Positions 33,136 to 40,682 of a stretch of 64,000 bases of DNA are shown here, one piece after another. This DNA comes from CAZADA01 sp964568975 (lineage in GTDB: Bacteria; Pseudomonadota; Alphaproteobacteria; Caulobacterales; Maricaulaceae): the NCBI GenBank assembly GCA_964568975.1, contig CAZMSO010000014.1:1-64000 (forward strand), given 5' to 3'. The translations under genes and the position numbers were made by a program. The notes under the pieces were generated by a model. It did not search any database and was not told the DNA's origin. It worked only from the letters and a program-made list of their open reading frames with translations. The first letter of the stretch is position 1; each line of letters begins with the position of its first letter.

Positions 33136-34413
33136 TCAGCCGGCTGCGTCGTCGACGGACCAATCGCAGGGCTTTCCCATCGCGTTGACGGGCAGAGCCG
33201 AACCGAAGCGGTAGGAGGCCGGGCGCGCCGGCGCTGGCAAACGCGCTGCGCAATGCGCATCAAGGGACGCCGCGGCGTCGTCTGGGGACGCGCCATCACG
33301 CCACACCACAAACGCCTTTAAGCGCGCACGCCCCGCGCCGCGCCCCGCCTCATCCACGCGCACCGCTGCGGCGGTCACGTCAGGATGGTCGCACAGCACC
33401 GCGCGCACCTGATCGGGAAAGACATTAACGCCGCCGATTTGCACCGCCCCGTCGCGCCGCTTCAGAGGCCGGAAATGGCGATCGCCCTCCCAAGCCAAGT
33501 GATCGGGCGTCGGCGTCGCGCACTCACTGTCGGGGCGCGAGCGGATGAGGCCGTCCGTCCCATCGCGGCGCCAATACTCCATGAGCGTGAAGGGCGCCTG
33601 CGGGTCACAGCGCCAGCCAACGCCGGCCGTCTCCGATGAGCCGTAGACTTCCGTCAACTGCGCCAGCCCGGCGTCGCGCACCGCCGCAGCCAGCTCCGGC
33701 GGCGTCGGCGCGCCGGAACTCACCCCCTCCACGCCGGAGGCGAAGCGTGCGCCGCCGCTGAGCATATGCGCCCACACAAACGGCGTCGCAACAATCACAT
33801 CCCCGGCTGCGGCCCGGCGCGCGACGGCGCTCGGCGGCCAGGCCCGCGCGTCCACGAGTTCCGCCCCAAGCCGCTCAGGCAGCATCACAGTGAACAAGAA
33901 CCCATAGATGTGATGGGGCGGCGCGCAAGCGAGGATGCGCCGCGCGGAGCTAAAGAGCCCGGCCCACACCGCAACCTCCTCATCGAGCGCGGCCATGGCG
34001 TGCGTGATCGCTTTCGGCGCGCCGGTGCTGCCCGAGCTTTGGAACGTCACGGCCGTCCACGCGTCGCGCAAGGGCGGCCGAAAGCTCGCGGCGACAATCT
34101 CCGCCCACTCCCCCAAACTCCGGCGCACAAGGAGGTAATCCTCAGCCCCCGTTTCGTGGAGGCCAAAGAATTGGTTGACCCGCTCAACAATGGCTAAGCG
34201 CGCAAGGCTGTCCACGCCAAGCCCGCCCGCCTCCTCGTCAACGGTGGCGGTGTCCGGCCATGCGGATGCATCCGCGGCGGGAACGGCGCGTCCGCGCTGG
34301 AGGCCAAGTTCCTCGGCCGTCAGCGCGCGCAGGAGCCGGCCCAACACGCCGAGGTCTTGCGCCAGGGCGCAGGCGGTGTGCGCCGGCGCCGGTGTGTCGT
34401 TGCACATCGCCAT
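33136..34413 (-). CDS. pcl: 4-coumarate:CoA ligase, PYP-activation family
   Basis: A 425-residue adenylate-forming enzyme, shorter than ordinary 4-coumarate ligases (about 550) and of the size of the ligases that serve PYP. The P-loop SSGSTGAPKA is at residues 126-135. YGSSETAGVGW is the ATP/acid-binding A5 motif, and the C-terminal catalytic Lys lies in NAMGKPCDW. It would make p-coumaroyl-CoA for attachment to PYP Cys68. Residues 60-105 (GLGVDSLARLAIVERVNQFF) look like an acyl-carrier domain with Ser69 in a DSL motif, an unusual N-terminal addition. It is last in the minus-strand operon that contains pyp and converges with the gas-vesicle operon. Confidence 0.9.
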   Translation of the reverse strand: MAMCNDTPAPAHTACALAQDLGVLGRLLRALTAEELGLQRGRAVPAADASAWPDTATVDEEAGGLGVDSLARLAIVERVNQFFGLHETGAEDYLLVRRSLGEWAEIVAASFRPPLRDAWTAVTFQSSGSTGAPKAITHAMAALDEEVAVWAGLFSSARRILACAPPHHIYGFLFTVMLPERLGAELVDARAWPPSAVARRAAAGDVIVATPFVWAHMLSGGARFASGVEGVSSGAPTPPELAAAVRDAGLAQLTEVYGSSETAGVGWRCDPQAPFTLMEYWRRDGTDGLIRSRPDSECATPTPDHLAWEGDRHFRPLKRRDGAVQIGGVNVFPDQVRAVLCDHPDVTAAAVRVDEAGRGAGRARLKAFVVWRDGASPDDAAASLDAHCAARLPAPARPASYRFGSALPVNAMGKPCDWSVDDAAG

Positions 34414-34515
34414 CGCTCGTCCCCCAACGCGTCATGGCCGCGTCGCGGCGGTCGCCAGCGACGCGGCCCTGATGCGCGCGTCATCATTCAGTCCCGCGGC
34501 CAGGGCCGCGAGAGC

Positions 34516-35016
34516 TCAACCGCGATCAAGCTCGTAAAGGATCTCGCCCACGAGTTGACGGAATTGTCGACGCGCCTCGCCGATCCGCAAGCGCAGCGAC
34601 GCCGCGTGCAAGCCAAGCTCCGCCAACGGCACGCTGTCATCATCGACCGGCAAGTCCACGCGAATGTCCACCGCCGCGTCATACGTCTCCAGCAAGTGCA
34701 TGGCGTCGTCGAAGGTGTCCACGGTGAACACCGTAAAGCGGTCCTTGTCGCCATCGCGCTTTGTGAAGTGGCGCACGTCGACCACGAATTTCTGGTTGCT
34801 CGTGCGGAAAATGTTGAGCTCGTACCAAAAGGGCGCGCCCGGGCCGAAACTCATCGCCGTGCACAATTCGATCCCGGAGAACCGCACCGGCCGGCCGCCC
34901 GTGCGGCGCAGCGTGATGGAGTTGCCCGAAGGCCCGGCGCTCACCGGGCTCGGAGGCACGCTTCCGGCGTCAGCGCCGGCAGCGGCCGCGTTGTCATAGG
35001 CCGTCATCTGAGACAT
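34516..35016 (-). CDS. Unknown PYP-operon protein, paralogue family member 1
   Basis: A 166-residue soluble protein. After a disordered start, residues 33-125 form a beta-rich region (ITLRRTGGRPVRFSGIELCT, FWYELNIFRTSNQKFVVDVR, TVFTVDTFDDAMHLLETYDA), then a C-terminal helix (LRLRIGEARRQFRQLVGEIL). The same order of elements occurs in the proteins at 35044 and 36766, so the three are probably paralogues. It lies between pyp and pcl in one operon. No known family was recognised; binding of PYP, the ligase or the co-transcribed receptor is a reasonable guess from position only. Confidence 0.75.
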   Translation of the reverse strand: MSQMTAYDNAAAAGADAGSVPPSPVSAGPSGNSITLRRTGGRPVRFSGIELCTAMSFGPGAPFWYELNIFRTSNQKFVVDVRHFTKRDGDKDRFTVFTVDTFDDAMHLLETYDAAVDIRVDLPVDDDSVPLAELGLHAASLRLRIGEARRQFRQLVGEILYELDRG

Positions 35017-35043
35017 GAAGTCAGTCCTTATCGTGTGTGCTGA

Positions 35044-35655
35044 TCATTGCGCCGGCGGGCCGCCGCGTTGCAGAGCGTTGTCGTGAGGGATGAGGGTGGC
35101 GAACTCGGCCCGTGCGGCCTCGCACGCGCCGGCGTAAGCCTGCGCCGCCTCCATCATCGCCTCGCCCGTCACCCCCCCTTCCAGGAGGGCGCGCGGCGGT
35201 GCGGCCGTCGACACAGGATCGTAGCGCGCGAGGAACGCATCGAGTTCGTCGCCATCGCGCACCAGCGCCGCGGTGTAGTGCACACCCAGCGCGCCGTGCC
35301 GGCTGATGCTCGCCGCCGCCGTCCCGTCCGACCCCAGATAGAGGGCCAGCTCAAACCACGTCCTCTGCGACGCTTGGCGACGCGTGCTGCGCCGCGCCAC
35401 GGCCATGCCGTAAAACGCCAACGGACGCGCGCCGTCGCGCCGCAAGCGCCACACGCGCAAAGGCGGCGTGCGCGGCGTCGGCGAGACGCTCACCCGGGGC
35501 GCGCCGCCCGCCGCCGCCGTCGGGGCGACGACCGCGGGTGAAGGCGCATCCGGCTCCGCCGCCCGCTCCACGTGCTTTTTCGCGCCTTGATAGGCCCGAT
35601 AAAGCTCCCGCAGAGCCGGCTGAACGCTGACGCTGAACGCCGATTGAGCTGACAT
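35044..35655 (-). CDS. Unknown PYP-operon protein, paralogue family member 2
   Basis: A 203-residue protein. Residues 1-30 are helical (LRELYRAYQGAKKHVERA) and a Pro/Ala linker follows. From about 65 it shares the layout of its neighbours: LRVWRLRRDGARPLAFYGMA, TWFELALYLGSDG, then DGDELDAFLARYDPVS and a final helix. It starts 50 bp after the pyp stop and ends 27 bp before the next paralogue. No catalytic motif is apparent. Confidence 0.75.
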   Translation of the reverse strand: MSAQSAFSVSVQPALRELYRAYQGAKKHVERAAEPDAPSPAVVAPTAAAGGAPRVSVSPTPRTPPLRVWRLRRDGARPLAFYGMAVARRSTRRQASQRTWFELALYLGSDGTAAASISRHGALGVHYTAALVRDGDELDAFLARYDPVSTAAPPRALLEGGVTGEAMMEAAQAYAGACEAARAEFATLIPHDNALQRGGPPAQ

Positions 35656-35705
35656 GCGATCCGTGATCCGAGCTGAGGCGATCCCAAACGCCCGCGATGC
35701 GTGGG

Positions 35706-36080
35706 TTACGCGCGCTTGACGAACAACCAGCAGGTTTGACCGTCCGGAGCAGATTTCAGGTGGATGCGCACCTGCACCGGCTTCATTTTGTACTCGAACT
35801 CATAGTCAAACAGGGTATTGATTTGACCGCTCTTGTAAAACTTCAAAAACTCACCGTGAAAGCGCTTGCCTTTCGCGCACGGCGCAATGTCGTTGAAGAA
35901 GTTTTTGCCGATCACATCCGACGGGTCGCGACCCGCAATCAGGCCTTCCGCCTGGTTGTACTTTTGGATGTTGCCTTGGCGGTCCAGAAGGATCGCGCCA
36001 AAGGGCAGGGTCTCGGCGCGGTTCGGTTCGCGCTGAAGGATGTTGTCGACGTCTTGGCTGCCGAAGGGGATGATTTCCAT
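35706..36080 (-). CDS. pyp: Photoactive yellow protein
   Basis: A 124-residue PAS-fold blue-light receptor. Cys68 in NDIAPCAKG is the thioester site for p-coumarate (Cys69 of Halorhodospira PYP). Tyr41 and Glu45 in IQKYNQAEG match the chromophore-hydrogen-bonding Tyr42 and Glu46, Arg51 matches Arg52 and Met99 matches Met100. Position 49 is Ala instead of Thr50. The ends (IPFGSQDVDNIL and WLFVKRA) match the family along its full length. The ATG at 36080 follows AGGAGA. It is co-directional with the MCP-PilZ gene, the paralogue family and pcl. Confidence 0.97.
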   Translation of the reverse strand: MEIIPFGSQDVDNILQREPNRAETLPFGAILLDRQGNIQKYNQAEGLIAGRDPSDVIGKNFFNDIAPCAKGKRFHGEFLKFYKSGQINTLFDYEFEYKMKPVQVRIHLKSAPDGQTCWLFVKRA

Positions 36081-36152
36081 GACACGTCTCTCCTGGCGTG
36101 TAAGCAGGCGTGGGTGATGTCCAACGCCAAAACAAACAGATGTGTGTGAGCG

Positions 36153-36563
36153 CTACTTTTGATCAGCGAGGAACGAGTCATTCCGCGTCATGGACATGTC
36201 ATGCACGCGCTCCACGAATTGGTTATGGTTGTCTTCGCGTCCGTCGCGCGACACCCACCGATAGTCAGTGTCACCCATCGACACTAAGCATTGCGGCATC
36301 GCTTCGAACCGCGACCGGGCGTCATATTTCGCGGAATCCAACTCGATTGACGCGCTTTCTTCGCCGAATTCCTGGAGCATCGACAATTCTTCGATTGTGC
36401 CATCGCTGCGGAGCTTCTCCGTCTGCTGCACAATCTCGGCGGCCGCCTCGAGCACCCACTCCGCATACGGACCACGAACAACCAGGCCCAACTCCGGATA
36501 GGCGAACTCAAATCGGCCGGACGACTTTGTCAGGCTCCCAATAGCCTCTTTCGACATAGGCAT
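36153..36563 (-). CDS. Unknown 136-residue protein directly upstream of pyp
   Basis: A soluble acidic protein: GRFEFAYPELGLVVRGPYAE, a helical middle (VLEAAAEIVQQTEKLRSDGT) and a polar C-terminus ending NDSFLADQK. It lies 72 bp upstream of pyp. An AGGAG site precedes either the ATG at 36563 (3-nt spacing) or the better-spaced ATG at 36557 (9 nt, MSKEAIG), so the real protein may be two residues shorter. Base composition is less GC-rich than neighbouring genes, as in pyp itself. No family recognised; it is not an obvious member of the three-paralogue family. Confidence 0.65.
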   Translation of the reverse strand: MPMSKEAIGSLTKSSGRFEFAYPELGLVVRGPYAEWVLEAAAEIVQQTEKLRSDGTIEELSMLQEFGEESASIELDSAKYDARSRFEAMPQCLVSMGDTDYRWVSRDGREDNHNQFVERVHDMSMTRNDSFLADQK

Positions 36564-36765
36564 CCACTCCTCGTAGACTGCAAACCATCTTGAGATGTCT
36601 CGTCAATTGTTGCGATCACGCCTTGTGGTGAGCCGCCTTTGATTTGACTGTCATCGGATATCAGAGCAAGATTTCCGAACATTGAAGCAAACCTCCGAGA
36701 CATCGGGGGCGGGACTTCATTCATTCGACATGTCTGTTAACAGCGCTGAGGCGGCGCGCTTCCGC

Positions 36766-37248
36766 TCAGGCGGCCGCGGCGGCGGGGCTGAGGCGCTCAA
36801 AGGCGTCAGCCACTGCGGCGGCGTAATCGCGGCGCGCGGCGTCGATCCGCTGGCGCAGGCCGACAGCGCCTAAGGCCACCGCCGCCGGGGAGGCGCCGGC
36901 GCGATGGGGCCGGGCGCGCACGGCGACGTCCGGGGCCGGATCATAGCGTTCGAAGAAGGCGATGACGCCATCAAGGTCCGGCGCGTCGCACGCCACTTTC
37001 GGGCCGCCATGGCGATCTTGGGAATCAAGAATATGGACAGAGGCGACAAAGCCGCCCCGCGCCCGCGCGGCCACCGCAAGCCGGCACCCGCACGCCGCGC
37101 CGGCGAGCGCCTCCACGGACATGAGCATGCGGCCTTGGAACCGCAGAGACGCTTTGCCGGACCGGCGCACCACGACGGTTCCGTCCGCCTGGGTCGACAC
37201 CGCCGGCTCGACAGTCGCCCCATGATCGCAACGGCCGGCCGCGCTCAT
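36766..37248 (-). CDS. Unknown PYP-operon protein, paralogue family member 3
   Basis: A 160-residue protein with the same element order as the two proteins after pyp: VVVRRSGKASLRFQGRMLMS, CRLAVAARARGGFVASVHIL, PDLDGVIAFFERYDPAPDVA and a C-terminal helix LRQRIDAARRDYAAAVADAF. It overlaps the end of the MCP-PilZ gene by 4 bp (ATGA), so its synthesis is coupled to that receptor. Function unknown. The following 200 bp (36564-36765) hold only a short low-GC ORF that I do not trust. Confidence 0.75.
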   Translation of the reverse strand: MSAAGRCDHGATVEPAVSTQADGTVVVRRSGKASLRFQGRMLMSVEALAGAACGCRLAVAARARGGFVASVHILDSQDRHGGPKVACDAPDLDGVIAFFERYDPAPDVAVRARPHRAGASPAAVALGAVGLRQRIDAARRDYAAAVADAFERLSPAAAAA

Positions 37249-38765
37249 GCGGCCATGTCCTCAACGTCGACATTGGCCCCGGACGCGCACACCGCCTCCA
37301 GGACCTCCGCGGAGGCGGGCGTTTCAAAGCGCACGCGCACGCCCTCCTCCTCCGGCCAGCAGACCACGGCCATCAGGCGCGCCTTGAAGTCATAGGAGTG
37401 CAGCTCCAGCCGCGAGCCCGCGGCGCGATCGCGCAACGAGCCCGCGCCGACGACACGCGCGCCAACGGCGCTCACGTCGTCCACACGCACGACACGACTG
37501 TCCTCGCCCTCCGCCACGCGACAGGCGAACGAGCCGTCTTGGCCCGCGATTGCGCCAAGCGCGGCGGTTCGCGCGGAGCCCACCGCGCCCTCAAGCAGCG
37601 ACTTCATGATGTCGGCGTCGCTCTCAATGGTCATGGAGTTCATATACACGTCGTCGGACAAGCCAGCCGCAACGTCGGCGTCGGTTTTCGTGGCCTCCAT
37701 CGCGGTGTGCACCTCGCGCGCGCCATGAACGGCGGCGGAGATCGCGTTCAAAATGGACTCGATGTTGTCTTTTTGCTCTTCGATCGTCTCAAGGACGCCG
37801 TCGGACACCGCACCCATCTCCGCAATATTTTGCTTGGATTTCTCGACTTTCTTCACGACCGCCTCCACGGCCGTTTGGACATTGTCGATGTGCTTGCGGA
37901 TCTGGGTGGTTGCGTCTTGAGTTTGGGCGGCCAGCTTCTGGACCTCCGAGGCCACCACCGCAAAGCCGCGCCCGGCGTCGCCCGCGCGGGACGCCTCAAT
38001 GCCCGCGTTCAGCGCCAGCAAATGCGTCTTCGTGGTGATCTCATTAATGATTGTGACGACTTCGCCGATCCGGCCCGTCGCCTTCTGCAGCGACGTCACC
38101 ACATCGCCCGCGGCGCTGACCGTCTCCGCAGTTTGCCCGGCGATGGTTTTCGATTCCCGCGCGCGTTCAGCGATGGAATCGCTCACATGCGCGAAGGTGT
38201 CGGTCGCCCTCGACATTTCCTGGGTCGTGGCGTGCAAGTCCCCGATCGAGCCGTACATATCGTTGATGCGTTTGGTGACGTTTTGAATCGCTTCAATCAA
38301 ACGCATGCTGAGTTGCGCCTGTCCGATGGAGGACGTCGCGGATTTCTCCGCTTCCTCGGCGATCCCGATCGACAAACGATCGAAGCCGTTCGAGATGCGG
38401 GTCACGGCTTCGCGCTCAAACGCGTGGGCGGCGCGCAGCGCGCGCACCAGGCTGGCGATCTCCGGCGGCGGCCCCTCCGACACCGGTTCAGGGTTCGGCG
38501 CCGCCGCGTCCAGCGCCTCGAGGATCTCGTCCTCCAGGACCAGCGCCAGCGCCTCTGAAGCGGCGTCCGTCGCCGGGGTTTTGCTGATCCGCCCGAGCGC
38601 CAGCGCCAGGCCGACTGCGCCCATCGCCGCCAACGCCGCCAACGCCTCCAACGGCAACGGCCGGGCGTTCCAATGCATCACGACAATCACGGCCAGGGAG
38701 GCCAAGGCCGCCGCTAGGCACGCCTCCACGCCGGTCACCGGCAAGCGACGCAGAGCCGCGATCAT
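37245..38765 (-). CDS. Chemoreceptor-like protein with a PilZ-like C-terminal domain
   Basis: A 506-residue protein. Two closely spaced membrane helices (about 10-30 and 36-57) are joined by only a few residues, so there is almost no periplasmic sensor. A helical linker follows, then an MCP signalling domain with tip region KTHLLALNAGIEASRAGDAG and GRGFAVVASEVQKLA at about residues 245-285. Residues about 400-495 resemble a PilZ domain (VVRVDDVSAVGARVVGAG; RLELHSYDFKARLMAVVCW), which in some proteins binds cyclic-di-GMP, though the canonical RxxxR is not clear. It is first in the PYP operon. Input probably comes from cytoplasmic partners such as PYP or the paralogue proteins. Confidence 0.85.
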   Translation of the reverse strand: MIAALRRLPVTGVEACLAAALASLAVIVVMHWNARPLPLEALAALAAMGAVGLALALGRISKTPATDAASEALALVLEDEILEALDAAAPNPEPVSEGPPPEIASLVRALRAAHAFEREAVTRISNGFDRLSIGIAEEAEKSATSSIGQAQLSMRLIEAIQNVTKRINDMYGSIGDLHATTQEMSRATDTFAHVSDSIAERARESKTIAGQTAETVSAAGDVVTSLQKATGRIGEVVTIINEITTKTHLLALNAGIEASRAGDAGRGFAVVASEVQKLAAQTQDATTQIRKHIDNVQTAVEAVVKKVEKSKQNIAEMGAVSDGVLETIEEQKDNIESILNAISAAVHGAREVHTAMEATKTDADVAAGLSDDVYMNSMTIESDADIMKSLLEGAVGSARTAALGAIAGQDGSFACRVAEGEDSRVVRVDDVSAVGARVVGAGSLRDRAAGSRLELHSYDFKARLMAVVCWPEEEGVRVRFETPASAEVLEAVCASGANVDVEDMAA

Positions 38766-38832
38766 GCCGCATCTCCTGGACAAAGCGCGGAGGCGACGCG
38801 ATCGCACCCCGCAAGGATGTCAACACCGTTAC

Positions 38833-38850
38833 GGGTTTTGCGTAAAACCC
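38833..38850. promoter_or_regulatory. Inverted repeat upstream of the MCP-PilZ/PYP operon
   Basis: GGGTTTT and AAAACCC form a perfect 7-bp inverted repeat around a 4-nt centre, 68 bp upstream of the receptor start in the 295-bp intergenic region 38766-39060. It could be an operator or a leader hairpin; no T-tract follows on either strand. Two copies of a 14-bp CGCTGCGCCGCCAT-type repeat lie nearby (about 38877-38905). No clear promoter hexamers were found. Confidence 0.4.
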
Positions 38851-39060
38851 CGGTTACGCTGACTGAACTGATGAGCGCTGCGCCGCCATCGCTGCGCCGC
38901 CATCGCTGCGTCGGGCGGACCACGACCGGCGCCGAACGCGCGCATAGCCGGACCCGGACGGCGTTCCCGGGAGAACCGCATTCCGACCCGCGCGCGCGAC
39001 CAGCGAACGGGCGCTGCACGCGTCGCGATAAGAAGATCGGAAACCCACGCAAGACGCGTG

Positions 39061-39426
39061 TTAGGCCGCCATCACCCGGTTCACTTCATCCACCAACTCG
39101 CGCAGGTGGAAGGGTTTCGACAGCACTTTGGAGTCGCTGGGCGCGCTTTCCTGGGCGCTTACGGCGACGGCGGCGAACCCCGTAATGAACATGATTTTGA
39201 GGTCGGGGTGGATTTCCGCCGCCCGCCGCGCCAGCTCAATTCCATCAAGGCCCGGCATGACGATGTCAGTGAGCAGCAAGTCAAAATCCACATCGAGGTC
39301 CTCAAGCGCCTCGAGGCCCGCTTCCCCATCCGCACACGCTGTGACCGCATGGCCGGCCCGCTCAAGCGCTTTGGTGAGGAAGCCGCGCATCGACGGATCG
39401 TCCTCCGCCAGCAGAATGTTCGCCAT
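39061..39426 (-). CDS. cpdR: CpdR-type single-domain response regulator
   Basis: A 121-residue receiver domain whose sequence closely follows Caulobacter CpdR: MANILLAEDDPSMRGFLTKA at the start, LLLTDIVMPGLDGIELARRA with the phospho-acceptor Asp, IMFITGFAAVAV, and the end VLSKPFHLRELVDEV. CpdR, unphosphorylated, primes ClpXP for cell-cycle-regulated proteolysis. The ATG at 39426 fits; the longer ORF reaching 39561 does not. Adjacent and divergent to the N-formylglutamate amidohydrolase gene, as in many alphaproteobacteria. Confidence 0.9.
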   Translation of the reverse strand: MANILLAEDDPSMRGFLTKALERAGHAVTACADGEAGLEALEDLDVDFDLLLTDIVMPGLDGIELARRAAEIHPDLKIMFITGFAAVAVSAQESAPSDSKVLSKPFHLRELVDEVNRVMAA

Positions 39427-39544
39427 ACCCTTGACCTTTCGCCTGCGCCCAGACGCGAGCAGTACGCCGCCTTGGTGAACGAGCCATAAACGCCGGCGCG
39501 CGCCGCTGTTGACCCACCGCCGCCGGATGTGAAGAGTGACCGCG

Positions 39545-40432
39545 ATGCAAGGTGTGATCAAGGCGCAAGCGAGGTTTTCGCGCTTCCAAAGGTCGGATCC
39601 GCTGGATCCCCCGGTGGAAATCTCGCGCCCGAAAGTGCGAACGACGCCGTGGGTGTTCGCCTCGCCTCATTCGGGGCGGGCCTACCCGTCGGAGTTCTTA
39701 AAGGCCTCGGCGCTGGCCGCGCCGCTGGTGCGGGCCTCTGAAGATGCGTATGTGGACGAATTGTTCGCGGCTGCGCCCTGTTTGGGCGCGCCGCTGGTGC
39801 GGGCGGTGTTTCCGCGCGCTTATGTCGATGTAAACCGCCACCCGTTGGAGCTTGACCCCGACATGTTCGTCGGACGCTTGAGCCAGTGCCTGCAGCCGCG
39901 GTCGCCGCGCGCGGCGGCGGGCTTGGGGGCGGTGCCGCGGATCGTCGGCGACGGTTTGGACCTCTATGACAGGCCTTTGCCGGCTGCGGAGGCCGAGCGT
40001 CGATTGCGCCGCTGCCATTATCCCTATCACGACGCCTTGGGCGCTGTGCTGGCGGAGACGCGCGCCCATTTCCACACTCACATTCTTGTGGATTGCCATT
40101 CCATGCCTTCGGCGGGCCATGGCCATGTCGACGTCGTCCTCGGCGATCGCTTCGGCTCATCCTGCGCTGGCGATGTGACGGACCTTGTGGAGGCGGCGCT
40201 GCGCGCCGAGGGGCTCAGGGTGACGCGCAACACGCCCTATGCCGGCGGCTACTCCACGGAACGCTATGGCCGCACGGCGGCGCGCGGGCACGCGATCCAG
40301 ATCGAGCTTAACCGCGGGCTTTATCTCCATGAGGCGACAGTTGAACGGCGGGCGGACTTCCCCGCATTGCGCACAGCGATGACGCGCATGATGACGGCGC
40401 TGCTCGCTGCGGAGCTGACGCTCGCCGCGTAA
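39545..40432 (+). CDS. N-formylglutamate amidohydrolase
   Basis: A 295-residue protein of the HutG/FGase family. WVFASPHSGRAYP at about residues 37-49 and LVDCHSMP near 180-187 carry the metal and substrate histidines. DAYVDELFAAAP, YVDVNR and GHAIQIELNRGLYL are further family motifs. It hydrolyses N-formyl-L-glutamate or related N-formyl amino acids. The ATG at 39545 lies 8 nt after AAGAG; a GTG at 39536 is also in frame. No other histidine-degradation genes are nearby. Confidence 0.88.
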   Translation: MQGVIKAQARFSRFQRSDPLDPPVEISRPKVRTTPWVFASPHSGRAYPSEFLKASALAAPLVRASEDAYVDELFAAAPCLGAPLVRAVFPRAYVDVNRHPLELDPDMFVGRLSQCLQPRSPRAAAGLGAVPRIVGDGLDLYDRPLPAAEAERRLRRCHYPYHDALGAVLAETRAHFHTHILVDCHSMPSAGHGHVDVVLGDRFGSSCAGDVTDLVEAALRAEGLRVTRNTPYAGGYSTERYGRTAARGHAIQIELNRGLYLHEATVERRADFPALRTAMTRMMTALLAAELTLAA

Positions 40433-40566
40433 GCCGCGCGCCGGTCTCCTGATCCCCCCGCACACTCCGCACGCTGCACCGCAATGATCCCGCCCGACCG
40501 GCGGACCGTGGGATCGCTAGCCACGCTCCTGATCCACGCCCCTGATTCATCCCCCGGGCCGCGGCC

Positions 40567-40593
40567 AAAAAAAAGGCCGCGCAAGCGCGGCCT
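40567..40593 (-). terminator. Strong intrinsic terminator of the anti-SD sRNA
   Basis: On the minus strand GGCCGCGC and GCGCGGCC form a perfect 8-bp stem (9 bp with the flanking A-T pair) closed by a short loop, followed directly by eight Ts (40574-40567). This is a textbook Rho-independent terminator oriented leftwards, although no protein-coding gene on that strand ends here. Confidence 0.9.
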
Positions 40594-40647
40594 AAAGGTT
40601 AGGGAGGAAACGCCCAGGAAGGGCGGCGACGGCGAACCGTCGCAACG
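40567..40647 (-). ncRNA. Small RNA with anti-Shine-Dalgarno loops (suhB/alpha-r14 or cuckoo-like)
   Basis: A predicted transcript of about 81 nt. In transcript order: a 7-bp hairpin with a UUCG tetraloop (40643-40626); a 5-bp hairpin with loop UUCCU (40625-40611); single-stranded UUUCCUCCCU complementary to the Shine-Dalgarno sequence (40610-40601); then the intrinsic terminator. A well-spaced sigma-70 promoter lies just upstream. This architecture of short hairpins, exposed CCUCC motifs and a terminator is that of known alphaproteobacterial sRNAs that block ribosome binding sites. Family membership needs a covariance-model search. The surrounding 40433-40850 has no protein gene. Confidence 0.7.
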
Positions 40648-40653
40648 CACAAA

Positions 40654-40682
40654 TAGGTATCGTGCGGCGCACAATTTTGCAA
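40654..40682 (-). promoter_or_regulatory. Sigma-70 promoter of the anti-SD sRNA
   Basis: The minus strand has TTGCAA (40682-40677), a 17-bp spacer, and TACCTA (40659-40654), a housekeeping-type promoter. Its start point, about 7 bp on (near 40647), falls exactly at the first hairpin of the sRNA. Confidence 0.65.

Noticed and set aside
36530..36724. 64-residue minus-strand ORF (NLALISDDSQIKGGSPQGVI) upstream of the gene before pyp
   Set aside because: The peptide looks plausible, but it overlaps the next start by 34 bp, has low third-position GC and no clear ribosome site; not enough to call a gene.
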